In this document: in pieces, positions 46,190 through 55,948 of the stretch
How positions within the stretch are numbered: position 1 is the stretch's first letter
How the letters are laid out: every line of letters begins with the position of its first letter
Source: Chitinophaga sp. H8
GTDB taxonomy: Bacteria > Bacteroidota > Bacteroidia > Chitinophagales > Chitinophagaceae
Length of the DNA: 64,000 nt
Reading direction: 5' to 3'
Assembly (NCBI RefSeq): GCF_040567655.1
Contig: NZ_JBEXAC010000002.1
Span: 558,001 to 622,000 of the forward strand
Made by a program: the position numbers and the translations under genes
The notes under the pieces: generated by a model
Told to the model about the DNA's origin: nothing
Seen by the model: the letters and a program-made list of their open reading frames with translations, nothing else
Databases searched by the model: none

Positions 46190-47204
46190 ATCCTTTTTCG
46201 AGAGACAGAAAACCTTCTGCAGCGTTTAACTGCTGCCATAAAATAGCATGTACGGCCTGAGCAACCGGCATATAAGCACCTATCTGTCGATTCATTTCAT
46301 AAATACACTTACTGGCATAATAACCTTCCGCAACCATATTTAATTCCAACATAGCTGCTTTTACGCTATATCCTTTACCAATCATATTTCCGAATGTACG
46401 GTTACGGCTATGTAGGGAATAGCAGGTTACCAGTAAATCGCCCAGGTAGGCGCTGGCATTATAATTATGGGCAGATACGGCCCCCGTACCAGTAGGCTGC
46501 TGTTCATATTTTTCCAGAAATGACTGCATTTCCCGGAAACAATTAGCGATATATACACTCAGGAAATTATCTCCATATTCTAATCCATGTGCAATACCGG
46601 CACCTAAAGCATAAATATTTTTCAGCACCGCAGCCAGCTGTACACCCACCACATCATTATTCACAATGGTTTGCAGATAACTGCCACCGAATTCATCGGC
46701 TACCTCCTGTGTCGCAGCTTGTTCAATACCTGAAAAGGTCAGGTAGGACAATTTCTCATTGGCTACTTCTTCTGCATGGCAGGGGCCTGAAATCGTAAAG
46801 TATTGCTCTGGTGGTAATCCGAATTGATTAAATAGATATTCGTTGATAAGGATATTAGGGCCAGGAACCAGGCCTTTAATAGCTGAAATCACCTTTTTGC
46901 CCCGAAGCGCATCCGGTGATAAACCTGCGAGTACTTCTTCCAGAAAAGCGGATGGCACAGCCAGCACAACCTGGTCGCAGGCAGCCACCATCGATGAAAG
47001 GTTGCTGTGCATTTCCAGCAGGGTAGTATCAAAATATACAGAGGTAAGATAATGTTTGTTATGATGGCGCAACTGCATATGCCGGATAGTATCCTCGTTA
47101 CGTATCCACCAATGGATACGTTTACCATTATCCGTTAAAATTTTAGCCAATGCAGTTGCCCAGCTACCACTCCCAATAATACCAGTTTTTATTCCCTTGC
47201 TCAC
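46182..47204 (-). CDS. gpsA: NAD(P)H-dependent glycerol-3-phosphate dehydrogenase
   Basis: Reduces dihydroxyacetone phosphate to sn-glycerol 3-phosphate for phospholipid synthesis. The Rossmann motif GIIGSGSWATALAKIL lies near the N-terminus; AIKGLVPG and SGPCHAEEVA follow, and the substrate-binding C-terminal domain has LKNIYALGAGIAHGLEYGDN with the catalytic Lys. No in-frame ATG opens the gene; I chose GTG at 47204 (340 residues, MSKGIKTG), with a TTG at 47231 as an alternative. It follows the export-cluster adaptor on the same strand by under 40 bases. Confidence 0.93.
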   Translation of the reverse strand: MSKGIKTGIIGSGSWATALAKILTDNGKRIHWWIRNEDTIRHMQLRHHNKHYLTSVYFDTTLLEMHSNLSSMVAACDQVVLAVPSAFLEEVLAGLSPDALRGKKVISAIKGLVPGPNILINEYLFNQFGLPPEQYFTISGPCHAEEVANEKLSYLTFSGIEQAATQEVADEFGGSYLQTIVNNDVVGVQLAAVLKNIYALGAGIAHGLEYGDNFLSVYIANCFREMQSFLEKYEQQPTGTGAVSAHNYNASAYLGDLLVTCYSLHSRNRTFGNMIGKGYSVKAAMLELNMVAEGYYASKCIYEMNRQIGAYMPVAQAVHAILWQQLNAAEGFLSLEKGFI

Positions 47205-47242
47205 TACGCTATTTTTCCGCAATGTAATCAAAAGTCGGCATA

Positions 47243-48661
47243 CTACTTCTTAGCCTGCCCTTCGTATAATTGTCCTTTTGGTACTACTGCTACTTTTTTG
47301 CCGTTGGCAAGTGTTTTAGAAACAATATTATAAGGTGCACTTACCACTACATCCCCTTCTTTAACACCAGAAATAATTTCAATGTTAGTATCATCCTGAA
47401 GGCCGGTTTTAACCTCCACCATTTTCACCGTATTATCATTTTGCAGTACAAAGACTACTTCCTTCAGGTCATTTTTAGAGTTATCGCCCGAAGTAGGAGT
47501 AGTATTATCATCTTCCTGTGCACCACGCTGGGATTTGCCCTTTCCATTATCAACGTGAGCCGTATCACTTGGGTCACGGGTAGTCACCGCATTAATAGGA
47601 ATAGCTATTACATTGTGCTGACGACGGGTTTGAATATCCACACTTGCACTCATTCCCGGACGAAACGGAAAGTTTTTGGGATGGCTCGGATCTATCAGAT
47701 CTTTATAGCTGTCCAATAAAACACGGATGTGAACAATATAACTGGTTACCTGCTCAGCAGAAGAGCCGCTGGTACCTGTCACACTGGCTGCACCTTTACT
47801 GGAGCTCGCGATCTGCGTAACAATTCCCTTGAATTTGCGGGCATTATAGGCATCTACTTCAATAATAGCCGTATCACCATATTTAACTTTGGGAATGTCA
47901 TTCTCTCCCACATCTACCTGTACTTCCATTACATTCATATCAGCAATACGGAGCATTTCTGTTCCGGCCATTTGTGCGGTACCCACTACACGTTCTCCTT
48001 TCTTCACAGGTAGCAAACTCACAATGCCACTCATAGGAGCTGCAATAGTGGTACGTCCCAGGTTTTTGTTTGCTTCAGTAAGATTTGCCTGTGCGCTTTG
48101 TACAGCATATTTATTACTGTTCACCTGCTGTACCGCAGCATTATAATCTGCCTGTGATGACAGATAAGTAGCTTCTGATGTTTCAAACTCTACTTTGGAA
48201 ATCACCTTTTGTTTAAACAATTCCTTGTTACGATCATAGGCCGCTTTATTCTGGTCCAGGCGTGCTTTATAGGAATGCAGGGCAGCAGCCGTATTAGCTA
48301 GCTGTGCTCTTTGCTGGCTTACTGATGCTGCAGCTTTATCTACCATAGATCCATAGATATCTGCATAAATGCGGGCCAGTACCTGTCCCTTCTTTACAGA
48401 ATCTCCTTCCATCACCAGCAGGTCGGTTATTTCCCCGGATACATCCGAGCTTACCTTTACTTCTACTTCAGGATAAATTTTGCCACTTGCAGCAACCACT
48501 TCTACAATGTCTTTGCGGGTAGCCTTATCAGTGGCTACTTTTAGTCCTTCCTCTTTTCCTATTACGCCTGCCGCTTTTAGTACCATAAAGAGTACTATTA
48601 TTCCCAGCACGCCACCTCCAAACCAATAAAGTTTTTTGCTTTTTTTCTTTTCCTTCATCAT
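47243..48661 (-). CDS. Efflux periplasmic adaptor (HlyD/MacA type), second adaptor
   Basis: A 472-residue membrane-fusion protein. One N-terminal helix (about residues 12-30) anchors it; a lipoyl/barrel-sandwich domain (KIYPEVEVKVSSDVSGEI, then GDSVKKGQVLARI) is split by a long coiled-coil hairpin (about 100-200); beta-barrel and membrane-proximal domains follow. A Ser/Asp/Asn-rich insert lies near 375-410. It bridges an inner-membrane ABC pump to TolC. Two ATGs are possible (48661, 48658). It lies between TolC and gpsA at the cluster end. Confidence 0.9.
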   Translation of the reverse strand: MMKEKKKSKKLYWFGGGVLGIIVLFMVLKAAGVIGKEEGLKVATDKATRKDIVEVVAASGKIYPEVEVKVSSDVSGEITDLLVMEGDSVKKGQVLARIYADIYGSMVDKAAASVSQQRAQLANTAAALHSYKARLDQNKAAYDRNKELFKQKVISKVEFETSEATYLSSQADYNAAVQQVNSNKYAVQSAQANLTEANKNLGRTTIAAPMSGIVSLLPVKKGERVVGTAQMAGTEMLRIADMNVMEVQVDVGENDIPKVKYGDTAIIEVDAYNARKFKGIVTQIASSSKGAASVTGTSGSSAEQVTSYIVHIRVLLDSYKDLIDPSHPKNFPFRPGMSASVDIQTRRQHNVIAIPINAVTTRDPSDTAHVDNGKGKSQRGAQEDDNTTPTSGDNSKNDLKEVVFVLQNDNTVKMVEVKTGLQDDTNIEIISGVKEGDVVVSAPYNIVSKTLANGKKVAVVPKGQLYEGQAKK

Positions 48662-48688
48662 ATAGCGGTTATTTCTTAGCACAGAGTG

Positions 48689-50134
48689 CTACAGGGCAAT
48701 TTTTTGATCCCGGTAAAACTCCAGCAATTTCATTTTAAATATATAATCGTATTGCGCCGAGACCTTATCTATTTGTGCTTTAAATAATTTAGTCTGAATG
48801 GTAATATAATCGATTGTGTTTAACAAGCCCAGGTTATAACGTTTAGTAGCGAAATCGAATGATTTCTGCGCTGAAGTTACTCCCACAGAAGAAGCTGAAT
48901 ACTTTTGTATCGCAGCGATAGCGTTGGCATGTGCTGTATAAATATCCTGCCGCAGTTTCTGGTTATCCAGGTCGCGGGTCAGTTCCTTATTATAAACATC
49001 CAGCTTGGCACGGTTTACAGCAGTACGTTGCTGCCATCCATTAAGTATTGGTATTCTCAACCGCAATCCTACATTCTGGTAAAAGTTATTACTTAACTGC
49101 GTGTTGAAGGGAATGGTACGGGAACCAACATCATATCTCGGACGTCCTAATACATCATAATCTCCTCCCCCCACTTTCACCGTACCCAGGGTATCTATAA
49201 ACGGGCCTTTGATGTTACTAAAGTCGCGTTCAGAATAGTTCTCAGAATATTGGGTACCCATACCTGCCGAGAATGACAAGGAAGGATAAAGGGCACCTTT
49301 GGCAGCCGCCAGTGCTTTTTTAGCTGATTGTATCCGCAGCTCATCCGTTTTAATAAGCGGATAAGTAGCCAATGCAGCGCTGTATACCATTTCCGGCGCC
49401 ACTTCATCCATACGGGGTAGCGGCAAAGAAGCGATATTGGCAGGTACTTCGGGTTGGAACGGTATATCAAATCCCAGGTTAAGCAATGCCTTCATTTGCA
49501 ATACCGAAAGGATCTCGTTATTCTGTGCGGTAACCAGGTTGGTACTGTCCTGTGCCAATGACGCTTCCAGATCTGCCTGATTGCTTTCCGGCACTGAACC
49601 GGCCTGTACCAGCTTTTTGGTGTTCTCCAGGGAATTGAGGGTAAGTTTTACCTGCACCTCATTCACTTTTACCTGTTCCTTATACAATAGTATTTGTAAA
49701 AAGGCATTTGCCACATTAAATCCCAGATCGTTTCTTGCTTTTTCCATCAGAAAGCCGTTGGCCTGCGCTTCCAGCTTGTTAGCTGCGATGGTATTTCTCT
49801 TGGTAAACCAGTTAAAAATGGTGAGATCCATTGTTAAGTTCAGATCCGAAGCAAAGTAGGATTTGGTTACAAAAGCATAGGTAGCTGGATCCGCATTACG
49901 CCCAAAGTTCAACCCACCACCAGCAGCCCCATTCAAATTAGGTAACTGGGACATCTGGCTTTGCTTCAGTGTAAGGTCTGCCAGGCGTTTTTGTACATCC
50001 TGTTGCTTTACACTGATATTATTGGCCAACGCATAATCTACGCACCGCTGCAGGCTCCAGGTGTCCTGCGCAACTGCTGGGGCAGCAAACATGAATAAAA
50101 CCAGGATCGCTCCCGTAAACTTTTGTAAACTCAT
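48689..50134 (-). CDS. TolC family outer membrane efflux channel
   Basis: A 481-residue exported protein. I chose the ATG at 50134 (MSLQKFTGAILVLFMFAA), which begins a signal peptide ending VAQ; an ORF extension upstream has no such feature. The mature protein has the two OEP repeats, each of helices and barrel strands, with SLQRCVDYALANNISVKQQ at the start and AKKALAAAKGALYPSLSF in the second half. It forms the outer-membrane exit duct for the adjacent MacB-like pumps. Only one TolC serves the cluster. Confidence 0.92.
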   Translation of the reverse strand: MSLQKFTGAILVLFMFAAPAVAQDTWSLQRCVDYALANNISVKQQDVQKRLADLTLKQSQMSQLPNLNGAAGGGLNFGRNADPATYAFVTKSYFASDLNLTMDLTIFNWFTKRNTIAANKLEAQANGFLMEKARNDLGFNVANAFLQILLYKEQVKVNEVQVKLTLNSLENTKKLVQAGSVPESNQADLEASLAQDSTNLVTAQNNEILSVLQMKALLNLGFDIPFQPEVPANIASLPLPRMDEVAPEMVYSAALATYPLIKTDELRIQSAKKALAAAKGALYPSLSFSAGMGTQYSENYSERDFSNIKGPFIDTLGTVKVGGGDYDVLGRPRYDVGSRTIPFNTQLSNNFYQNVGLRLRIPILNGWQQRTAVNRAKLDVYNKELTRDLDNQKLRQDIYTAHANAIAAIQKYSASSVGVTSAQKSFDFATKRYNLGLLNTIDYITIQTKLFKAQIDKVSAQYDYIFKMKLLEFYRDQKIAL

Positions 50135-50339
50135 AGCCTGACAAAAATATAGTAATTGTGATGATACTTTCCTGCCCTTCTTGATAGATGGCAAAAATTT
50201 AGTAGGTATGGCACTATGCCACACTAATTTAGTGTAAAACATAATATTTTATTTACTGAATTTGTTAAAAGCGGCCGAAAGGCCAAATTTAAACCGGCCC
50301 ATTGTCACTATTATGCCTTAAGCATAGTACCTACCGGTA

Positions 50340-51002
50340 CTAGACAATTTTCCCATCTCTGATTTCAATGATACGATTCCCGTAAGTGGCATTCACATCA
50401 GAATGGGTTACCTGTACAATGGTAATTTTATCCTTTTCGTTCAAATGCTTGAATAACTGCATGATAATTTTAGCCTGGTCAGAATGCAGGTTACCGGTAG
50501 GCTCATCCGCAAAAATAACCCTTGGCTCAGCTACAATGGCCCGGGCAATCCCCACCAGTTGCTGCTGACCTCCGGAAAGCTGGCTGGGAAACAGGTCCTT
50601 CTTCGCCACCATATTAAAGCGGTCCAGTACATCCGCTACCCGGCTTTTACGTTCACCGGCCCCTACATTCTTATATAACAATGGGGTTTCTATGTTTTCA
50701 TAAACAGTCAGCTCATCTATCAGGTGATACGCCTGGAAAACAAACCCTATAGCTCCACGGTGCAACTGCGTGCGCTTTTTCTCATTCATCTGATCTACCC
50801 TTTCGCCCTCAAACAGATATTGACCATCAGACGGCTCTTCCAGCAAACCCATAATATGCAATAGGGTGGATTTACCCGAACCGGATGGCCCCATAATAGA
50901 AACAAACTCTCCTTCATGAATAGTCAGATCTACATCCTTCAATATTTCATTTTTACCGAATCCTACCGGGTAGTGCTTAGAGATATGTCGTAACTGTATC
51001 AT
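50340..51002 (-). CDS. ABC transporter ATPase, MacB/LolD type, with altered motifs
   Basis: A 220-residue ATPase. Walker A GPSGSGKST (about residues 38-46), Walker B VIFADEP and the switch His in VTHSD are intact. The signature reads LSGGQQQLVGIARA instead of the usual [14 protein letters not shown], and the D-loop reads GNLHSDQ instead of GNLDS. The other ATPase of the cluster (60863-61552) has the standard forms. It sits downstream of four permeases. The changes may be a clade trait or may alter the rate of ATP hydrolysis. Confidence 0.92.
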   Translation of the reverse strand: MIQLRHISKHYPVGFGKNEILKDVDLTIHEGEFVSIMGPSGSGKSTLLHIMGLLEEPSDGQYLFEGERVDQMNEKKRTQLHRGAIGFVFQAYHLIDELTVYENIETPLLYKNVGAGERKSRVADVLDRFNMVAKKDLFPSQLSGGQQQLVGIARAIVAEPRVIFADEPTGNLHSDQAKIIMQLFKHLNEKDKITIVQVTHSDVNATYGNRIIEIRDGKIV

Positions 51003-51066
51003 TGAAAATTTATTAACTTTTATAAATACTGTATAACTAATATACTAAAGTCATACGTTTTTGAAT

Positions 51067-53463
51067 TTATGATTCCGCACGCAATGATTTCACAGGATTC
51101 ATCAACGCCGCTTTGACAGATTGAAAACTAATAGTAAACAAGGCAATAGCTACTGCCGCACCTGCTGCTACCACAAATACCCATGCTGCTATATTGGTAC
51201 GGTAAGCAAAATCAGCCAGCCAGTTGTTCATAATATACCATGCCAGCGGAGATGCTACAATCACGGCAATACCCACCAGTTTTAAAAAATCGCGGGACAG
51301 CAAGGTTACAATATTTAAGACCGAAGCACCCATTACTTTGCGCATCCCTATCTCCCGGGTACGCTGTGTGGCAGTAAAAGCAGCCAGCCCAAACAATCCC
51401 AGGCACGAAATAAAGATGGTAATCACTGCAAACAAAGTTAATATGTTGCCCGTCCGCTGTTCCGAACTATACAAGCTATTAAATTCTTCATTCAGAAAAT
51501 GATATTCAAAAGGTACCTGAGGAAAAAAAGAGGCCCATGCATTTTTCATCCCGGCCGCCGTGTTTTTCATGTTCACCATATCTGTTTTTATCAGCAGCTT
51601 ACTGAGCATATAATCATATTCCGGGAAAATCACAATAGGTTCAATGGCCCTCCTCATAGACTCAAAGTGAAAATCCTTCAATACACCCTTAATCGTCCCG
51701 TTTCGGCCATTCATGCTTATCCGCTTATTTAATGCAGCTGCTGCTGACCAGCCCAGTCTTTTTGCCGCTGTTTCATTTAGTAAAAAATGATAATGTCGTT
51801 TCCCAATTTCCGGCAACAGGATATCTTTAATATCGGCATCTGTGAAATCTTCTCCCGATATCACTTCCATATTCATAGTAGTAATAAAATCTTTGGCAAC
51901 AGACATAGCAGTAATGTCCATCCCAAAATCAGCAGGTTTACCTTCTACCTTCCCAAGGCTGTACCCACCTCCTATTTTTACAGGTGAGTCATACGACGCA
52001 CTCACTGCTTTTATACCAGGCACCTGCAACAGTGCCTGCTTTAAAGGCCCCAGCTTATCTCCAACCACGGAACCATCCAGCACAATTACATGATCCCGCT
52101 CCATACCAATTTTCTTGTGTCGTATGTAATTCAACTGGGCAGCTATAACCAGGGTACAAATGATGAAAAATACAGAAGCCGCAAACTGTGTCACCACCAA
52201 TGCCTTACGTAACCCACCCCCTTTCATTTGCACCATTTTTCCTTTTAATACGGTTACCGGCCTGAAAGCCGACAGAAAAAGGGCAGGATAAGTACCAGCT
52301 ATAAAAGTAACTACCACAAATACTACCATTAGCAAAGCATATAACCAGGAGCTGCCGGCTAATCCCATTTGCAGACTGCGGTTAGTAAGGTCATTAAAGT
52401 AGGGTAAAGCCAGCTTTGCCAATAAGATGCCTGTTAATAGTGCGGATGCTGTAATCAGGGCAGACTCCGCAATAAACTGCCAGAATAGCTGGCCCCTTAA
52501 AGCCCCCATCGTTTTACGAACACCTATTTCACGCGCACGTTCAGCAGAGCGTGCTGTGGCCAGGTTCATAAAATTAATACAGGCCACCAACAACAATAAG
52601 ATAGCTACCCCTTCCAGGATATATATGTAACGAACATCATTACCCGGTTCCATACTTACCGTTGCGGTAGAGTATAAATGTACACTGGTCAGTGGTTCCA
52701 GCACATAACGTATAAAATCACCCTTGTTCAGCTGTCCGTACTTTGCCACCATAGCAGCGACATAACGATCTGTTTTCTGCTGTACCACTTCCATAGATGC
52801 ACCTGCACGCAATTGCACATAAGTATAGTAATTTGCAGGCGACCACTCCTCCGCTGTACTAACCGGGGCTGATCCAACAAAATCAAACTTCAGCTGAGAG
52901 TTTTCAGGCACATCAGCTACTACACCGGTAATACGCAAATCTGTATTTCCCTGCTTAATGATCTTCCCTACCGGATCCTCATTACCAAAATACTTCCTTG
53001 CTGCGGTGGCAGTAATGACAAGTGTATTGGGTTCCTTTAACACAGCAGCCGGATCACCCTGAAGTAAGGGAAAAGTAAACATCTCAAAAAATGGAGCTTC
53101 CGCATAGAGAAAATTTCTTTCGTTAAATACTTTATCTCCATATTGCAGGGTAATCAAATCTGGTTTACCCATCCTTACAATATTCACTACTTCCGGAAAC
53201 TCTCTTTTAAATACCGGAACTAGCGCCTTTGGTGTTAATGCCACATCTGAGGGCGTAGCACCTCCAAAACTGTAGGTCATTTTAATCCTGTAAAGATTAC
53301 TGGCATTTTTATGAAAACGATCATAAGTAAGCTCATTATGCAAATACATCGCAAGCAGGGAAAAACAGGTTATTCCCAATGCCAGTCCGGCAATATTTAA
53401 GGCAGTATATGTTTTCCTCCTCCAGAGATTTCTAAACGCTGTTTTAAAATAATTTCTGAACAT
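51067..53463 (-). CDS. FtsX/MacB-type ABC permease 4 (last of four)
   Basis: A 798-residue membrane protein. An N-terminal helix (MFRNYFKTAFRNLWRRK, then hydrophobic) is followed by a periplasmic domain (about 45-280), three membrane helices (about 285-425) with REIGVRKTMGALRGQL, a second periplasmic domain (about 450-675) and a last helical set with REIGMRKVMGAS. This is the doubled FtsX layout common in Bacteroidota: one chain carries two FtsX units. These permeases couple ATP use to a periplasmic mechanical pump rather than moving substrate through the membrane. Confidence 0.9.
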   Translation of the reverse strand: MFRNYFKTAFRNLWRRKTYTALNIAGLALGITCFSLLAMYLHNELTYDRFHKNASNLYRIKMTYSFGGATPSDVALTPKALVPVFKREFPEVVNIVRMGKPDLITLQYGDKVFNERNFLYAEAPFFEMFTFPLLQGDPAAVLKEPNTLVITATAARKYFGNEDPVGKIIKQGNTDLRITGVVADVPENSQLKFDFVGSAPVSTAEEWSPANYYTYVQLRAGASMEVVQQKTDRYVAAMVAKYGQLNKGDFIRYVLEPLTSVHLYSTATVSMEPGNDVRYIYILEGVAILLLLVACINFMNLATARSAERAREIGVRKTMGALRGQLFWQFIAESALITASALLTGILLAKLALPYFNDLTNRSLQMGLAGSSWLYALLMVVFVVVTFIAGTYPALFLSAFRPVTVLKGKMVQMKGGGLRKALVVTQFAASVFFIICTLVIAAQLNYIRHKKIGMERDHVIVLDGSVVGDKLGPLKQALLQVPGIKAVSASYDSPVKIGGGYSLGKVEGKPADFGMDITAMSVAKDFITTMNMEVISGEDFTDADIKDILLPEIGKRHYHFLLNETAAKRLGWSAAAALNKRISMNGRNGTIKGVLKDFHFESMRRAIEPIVIFPEYDYMLSKLLIKTDMVNMKNTAAGMKNAWASFFPQVPFEYHFLNEEFNSLYSSEQRTGNILTLFAVITIFISCLGLFGLAAFTATQRTREIGMRKVMGASVLNIVTLLSRDFLKLVGIAVIVASPLAWYIMNNWLADFAYRTNIAAWVFVVAAGAAVAIALFTISFQSVKAALMNPVKSLRAES

Positions 53464-53495
53464 CCTTTATATCGTTTTGTAATGATATTTTATTC

Positions 53496-55919
53496 TTACT
53501 CTGCATGCAATGATTTAACAGGATTGGCTAATGCTGCTTTAACAGACTGGAAGCTGATCGTAACAAATGCAATAAGCATCGCCAACAAACCCGTTATCGC
53601 AAATAGCCACCATTGAATGTCAATACGGTAAGCAAATCCTTTTAACCATTGATGCATGGCAAACCAGGCCAATGGTGCTGCAATGAAAATGGCAATGGCT
53701 ACCAGTTTGATAAAATCCTTTGCTATCAGCATTACAATGCCATTTACCGAGGCCCCTAAAACCTTCCGGATACCAATCTCCTTTCTTTTTTGAGTAAGCA
53801 CAAGCAGCGTAACAGCAAATAATCCCATACAGGATATGATAATTGCCAGAATAGCGCCACTCACAAATATCTTTGAAAATCTTGCTTCCCGCCTGTATTG
53901 CCGATCAGCATTTTCATCCAGGAAAGATCCTTCGAAGGCCGACTGCGGATTAATTTCCTGCCAGATTTTTTCTACCGTATGCATGGCACCTGCCAGGTTT
54001 TTAGGTAATACTCTCACGAAAATGTAATGAGGGTATCCACCATTCTCCTTTGACTGCATATTTATAGTAAGGGGTTCAATATTCTTATGTAGTGATTCAA
54101 AATTATAATCCTTTATTACGCCTATGATCTGCACTTTTTCTCCATCACCCAGATCAAGGTAAATGCCAATGGGTTCCTTTTCTCCCAGTTGGGCTACCAT
54201 CTTCTCATTAATCACAACTGCATTAGAATCATTTCCATAGGTACGTGAAAAATCACGGCCCCCCAATAAGGTAAGTCCCAATGTTTTTGTATAATCATAA
54301 TCCACGCTCAACCAGTGTGTTTTAACGGCACGGCCTTTATAATCAAAACCCACCCTGGAAGTGCCCAAATGGCCATCCCTGCCACTGCCCAGATTTAATT
54401 CACTGGCAGTTATACTTAATACATCCGGCGTTGAGGCCAACCGGTTCCGTAATAAATTGAGCGATTTCCATCCATCCGTTTTGGAATCCACGGGGATACT
54501 GATCACCTGCTGTTTGTCAAACCCAAGTGAGCGGGTATGCATATAATTGAGCTGCTGCCAGGCAATGGCAGTACAGCTGATCAATAAAATAGCCACGGCA
54601 AATTGCACAATGATCAATCCATTGCGAATATTGCTCTGGCTGCCCATATTGATCTTACCCTTTAAAACCTGTACAATATTAAATCTGGCTACCAGCCATG
54701 CCGGATATCCACCTGCTACCAAAGTAATTCCCAGAAACCCCAGGAATAGCACCACTATCAATCTTACATTCTTAAGAATGCCTAAGGATACATTATTACT
54801 AAACAGGGTATTAAAGGAGGGTATCAGAAAATAAGCCAATATAACTCCGAAGATCAAAGCAATTCCACATACAATAAATGCCTCACTCCAGAACTGGATA
54901 ATCAGCTGATTCCGCATTGCTCCCAGTGCTTTACGGAGCCCTATTTCGGCAGATCGTGTAAATGAGCGGGCAATCGAAAGGTTTATAAAATTAATGCTGG
55001 AAACCAGGGTAATCATCAATCCCAACCCCACCATTAACCATGGATAAAATTTGCTGGCACCATCACTCAATGGCGTAATCCTATTAAACCGGATATCTTC
55101 CAATGGGATTGTTTTTAACAGCACCAATCCTCCTGAAGCGTCCGGCACAGCACCATCTCTTTTGAGATCTCTTATTTTATCTGCGTAATATTTATTAACC
55201 AGTGTTTTACTTTGCTGCTCAAAAGCAGTGGCAGTAGTGTGTGGGTTCAGCTGGACAAACACATTATAGGAAGACTGCCCCCAACTATCTTTTGTGGCTG
55301 CATAGTCCCGCTGGGTTTCAAAGCGGAGCAGCAAATCAAATTCAATACTCGAATTATCAGGTATATCCTTTGCTATTGCAGCAACCGCAACAGGCATCCA
55401 ATTATCTCCCTGCTTAATCTTAATGGTTTTGCCTATCGGATCCTCTCCTTTAAAAATATTGTTAGCTATTTTTTCCGTGATCACCACCTGATCTGTTTGA
55501 CGCAAGGCATCCGCTCCGCTTCCTTTAAGCAATGGATAAGGAAAAACACGCAGAAAGTCAGCGTCTACATACTTCATCAGATACTGATACTCCTGGTCTT
55601 TGTATTGCACCAGATTATTCCCACCTACATACCTTGTTACATATTGTACACCGGGGCATTCCTGCTGCAATGCCGGTGCAATGGGTGCGGGCATACTTAC
55701 ATTTTCTTCAGTACGGCCAGGCCAGTGCTCTTCAAAGTATAATTGATGTACCTGCTTCCTGTTTGGCAACATTTTATCGAATGACCATTCCCGGTAAGCT
55801 GTTAATAACAACAACAGGGCAGCACAAAATGCTACTGCCATTCCCACAATATTAATGGCTGCAAACAGCTTTTGTTTAAGCAGGTTTCTCCATGCTATTA
55901 ACAGATAATTCTTGATCAT
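53496..55919 (-). CDS. FtsX/MacB-type ABC permease 3
   Basis: An 807-residue protein with the same doubled FtsX layout. It opens MIKNYLLIAWRNLLKQK, and the conserved cytosolic coupling motifs are SAEIGLRKALGAMRNQL (first half) and KEIGIRKVLGASVNGI (second half). The two periplasmic domains differ in sequence from those of its neighbours, so each permease may recognise a different partner or cargo. It is spaced about 30 bases from both flanking permeases, consistent with one message. Confidence 0.9.
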   Translation of the reverse strand: MIKNYLLIAWRNLLKQKLFAAINIVGMAVAFCAALLLLLTAYREWSFDKMLPNRKQVHQLYFEEHWPGRTEENVSMPAPIAPALQQECPGVQYVTRYVGGNNLVQYKDQEYQYLMKYVDADFLRVFPYPLLKGSGADALRQTDQVVITEKIANNIFKGEDPIGKTIKIKQGDNWMPVAVAAIAKDIPDNSSIEFDLLLRFETQRDYAATKDSWGQSSYNVFVQLNPHTTATAFEQQSKTLVNKYYADKIRDLKRDGAVPDASGGLVLLKTIPLEDIRFNRITPLSDGASKFYPWLMVGLGLMITLVSSINFINLSIARSFTRSAEIGLRKALGAMRNQLIIQFWSEAFIVCGIALIFGVILAYFLIPSFNTLFSNNVSLGILKNVRLIVVLFLGFLGITLVAGGYPAWLVARFNIVQVLKGKINMGSQSNIRNGLIIVQFAVAILLISCTAIAWQQLNYMHTRSLGFDKQQVISIPVDSKTDGWKSLNLLRNRLASTPDVLSITASELNLGSGRDGHLGTSRVGFDYKGRAVKTHWLSVDYDYTKTLGLTLLGGRDFSRTYGNDSNAVVINEKMVAQLGEKEPIGIYLDLGDGEKVQIIGVIKDYNFESLHKNIEPLTINMQSKENGGYPHYIFVRVLPKNLAGAMHTVEKIWQEINPQSAFEGSFLDENADRQYRREARFSKIFVSGAILAIIISCMGLFAVTLLVLTQKRKEIGIRKVLGASVNGIVMLIAKDFIKLVAIAIFIAAPLAWFAMHQWLKGFAYRIDIQWWLFAITGLLAMLIAFVTISFQSVKAALANPVKSLHAE

Positions 55920-55948
55920 GATATAGTAGTGTTAAGGGAGATACTTGC

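Noticed and set aside
47204..47231. TTG start for gpsA
   Set aside because: The GTG at 47204 gives a more typical N-terminus just before the Rossmann motif, though TTG cannot be excluded.
50243..50335. Terminator between the altered ATPase and tolC
   Set aside because: A GGCC-GAAA-GGCC hairpin is present, but the stem is only 4 bp and the T-tract is weak.
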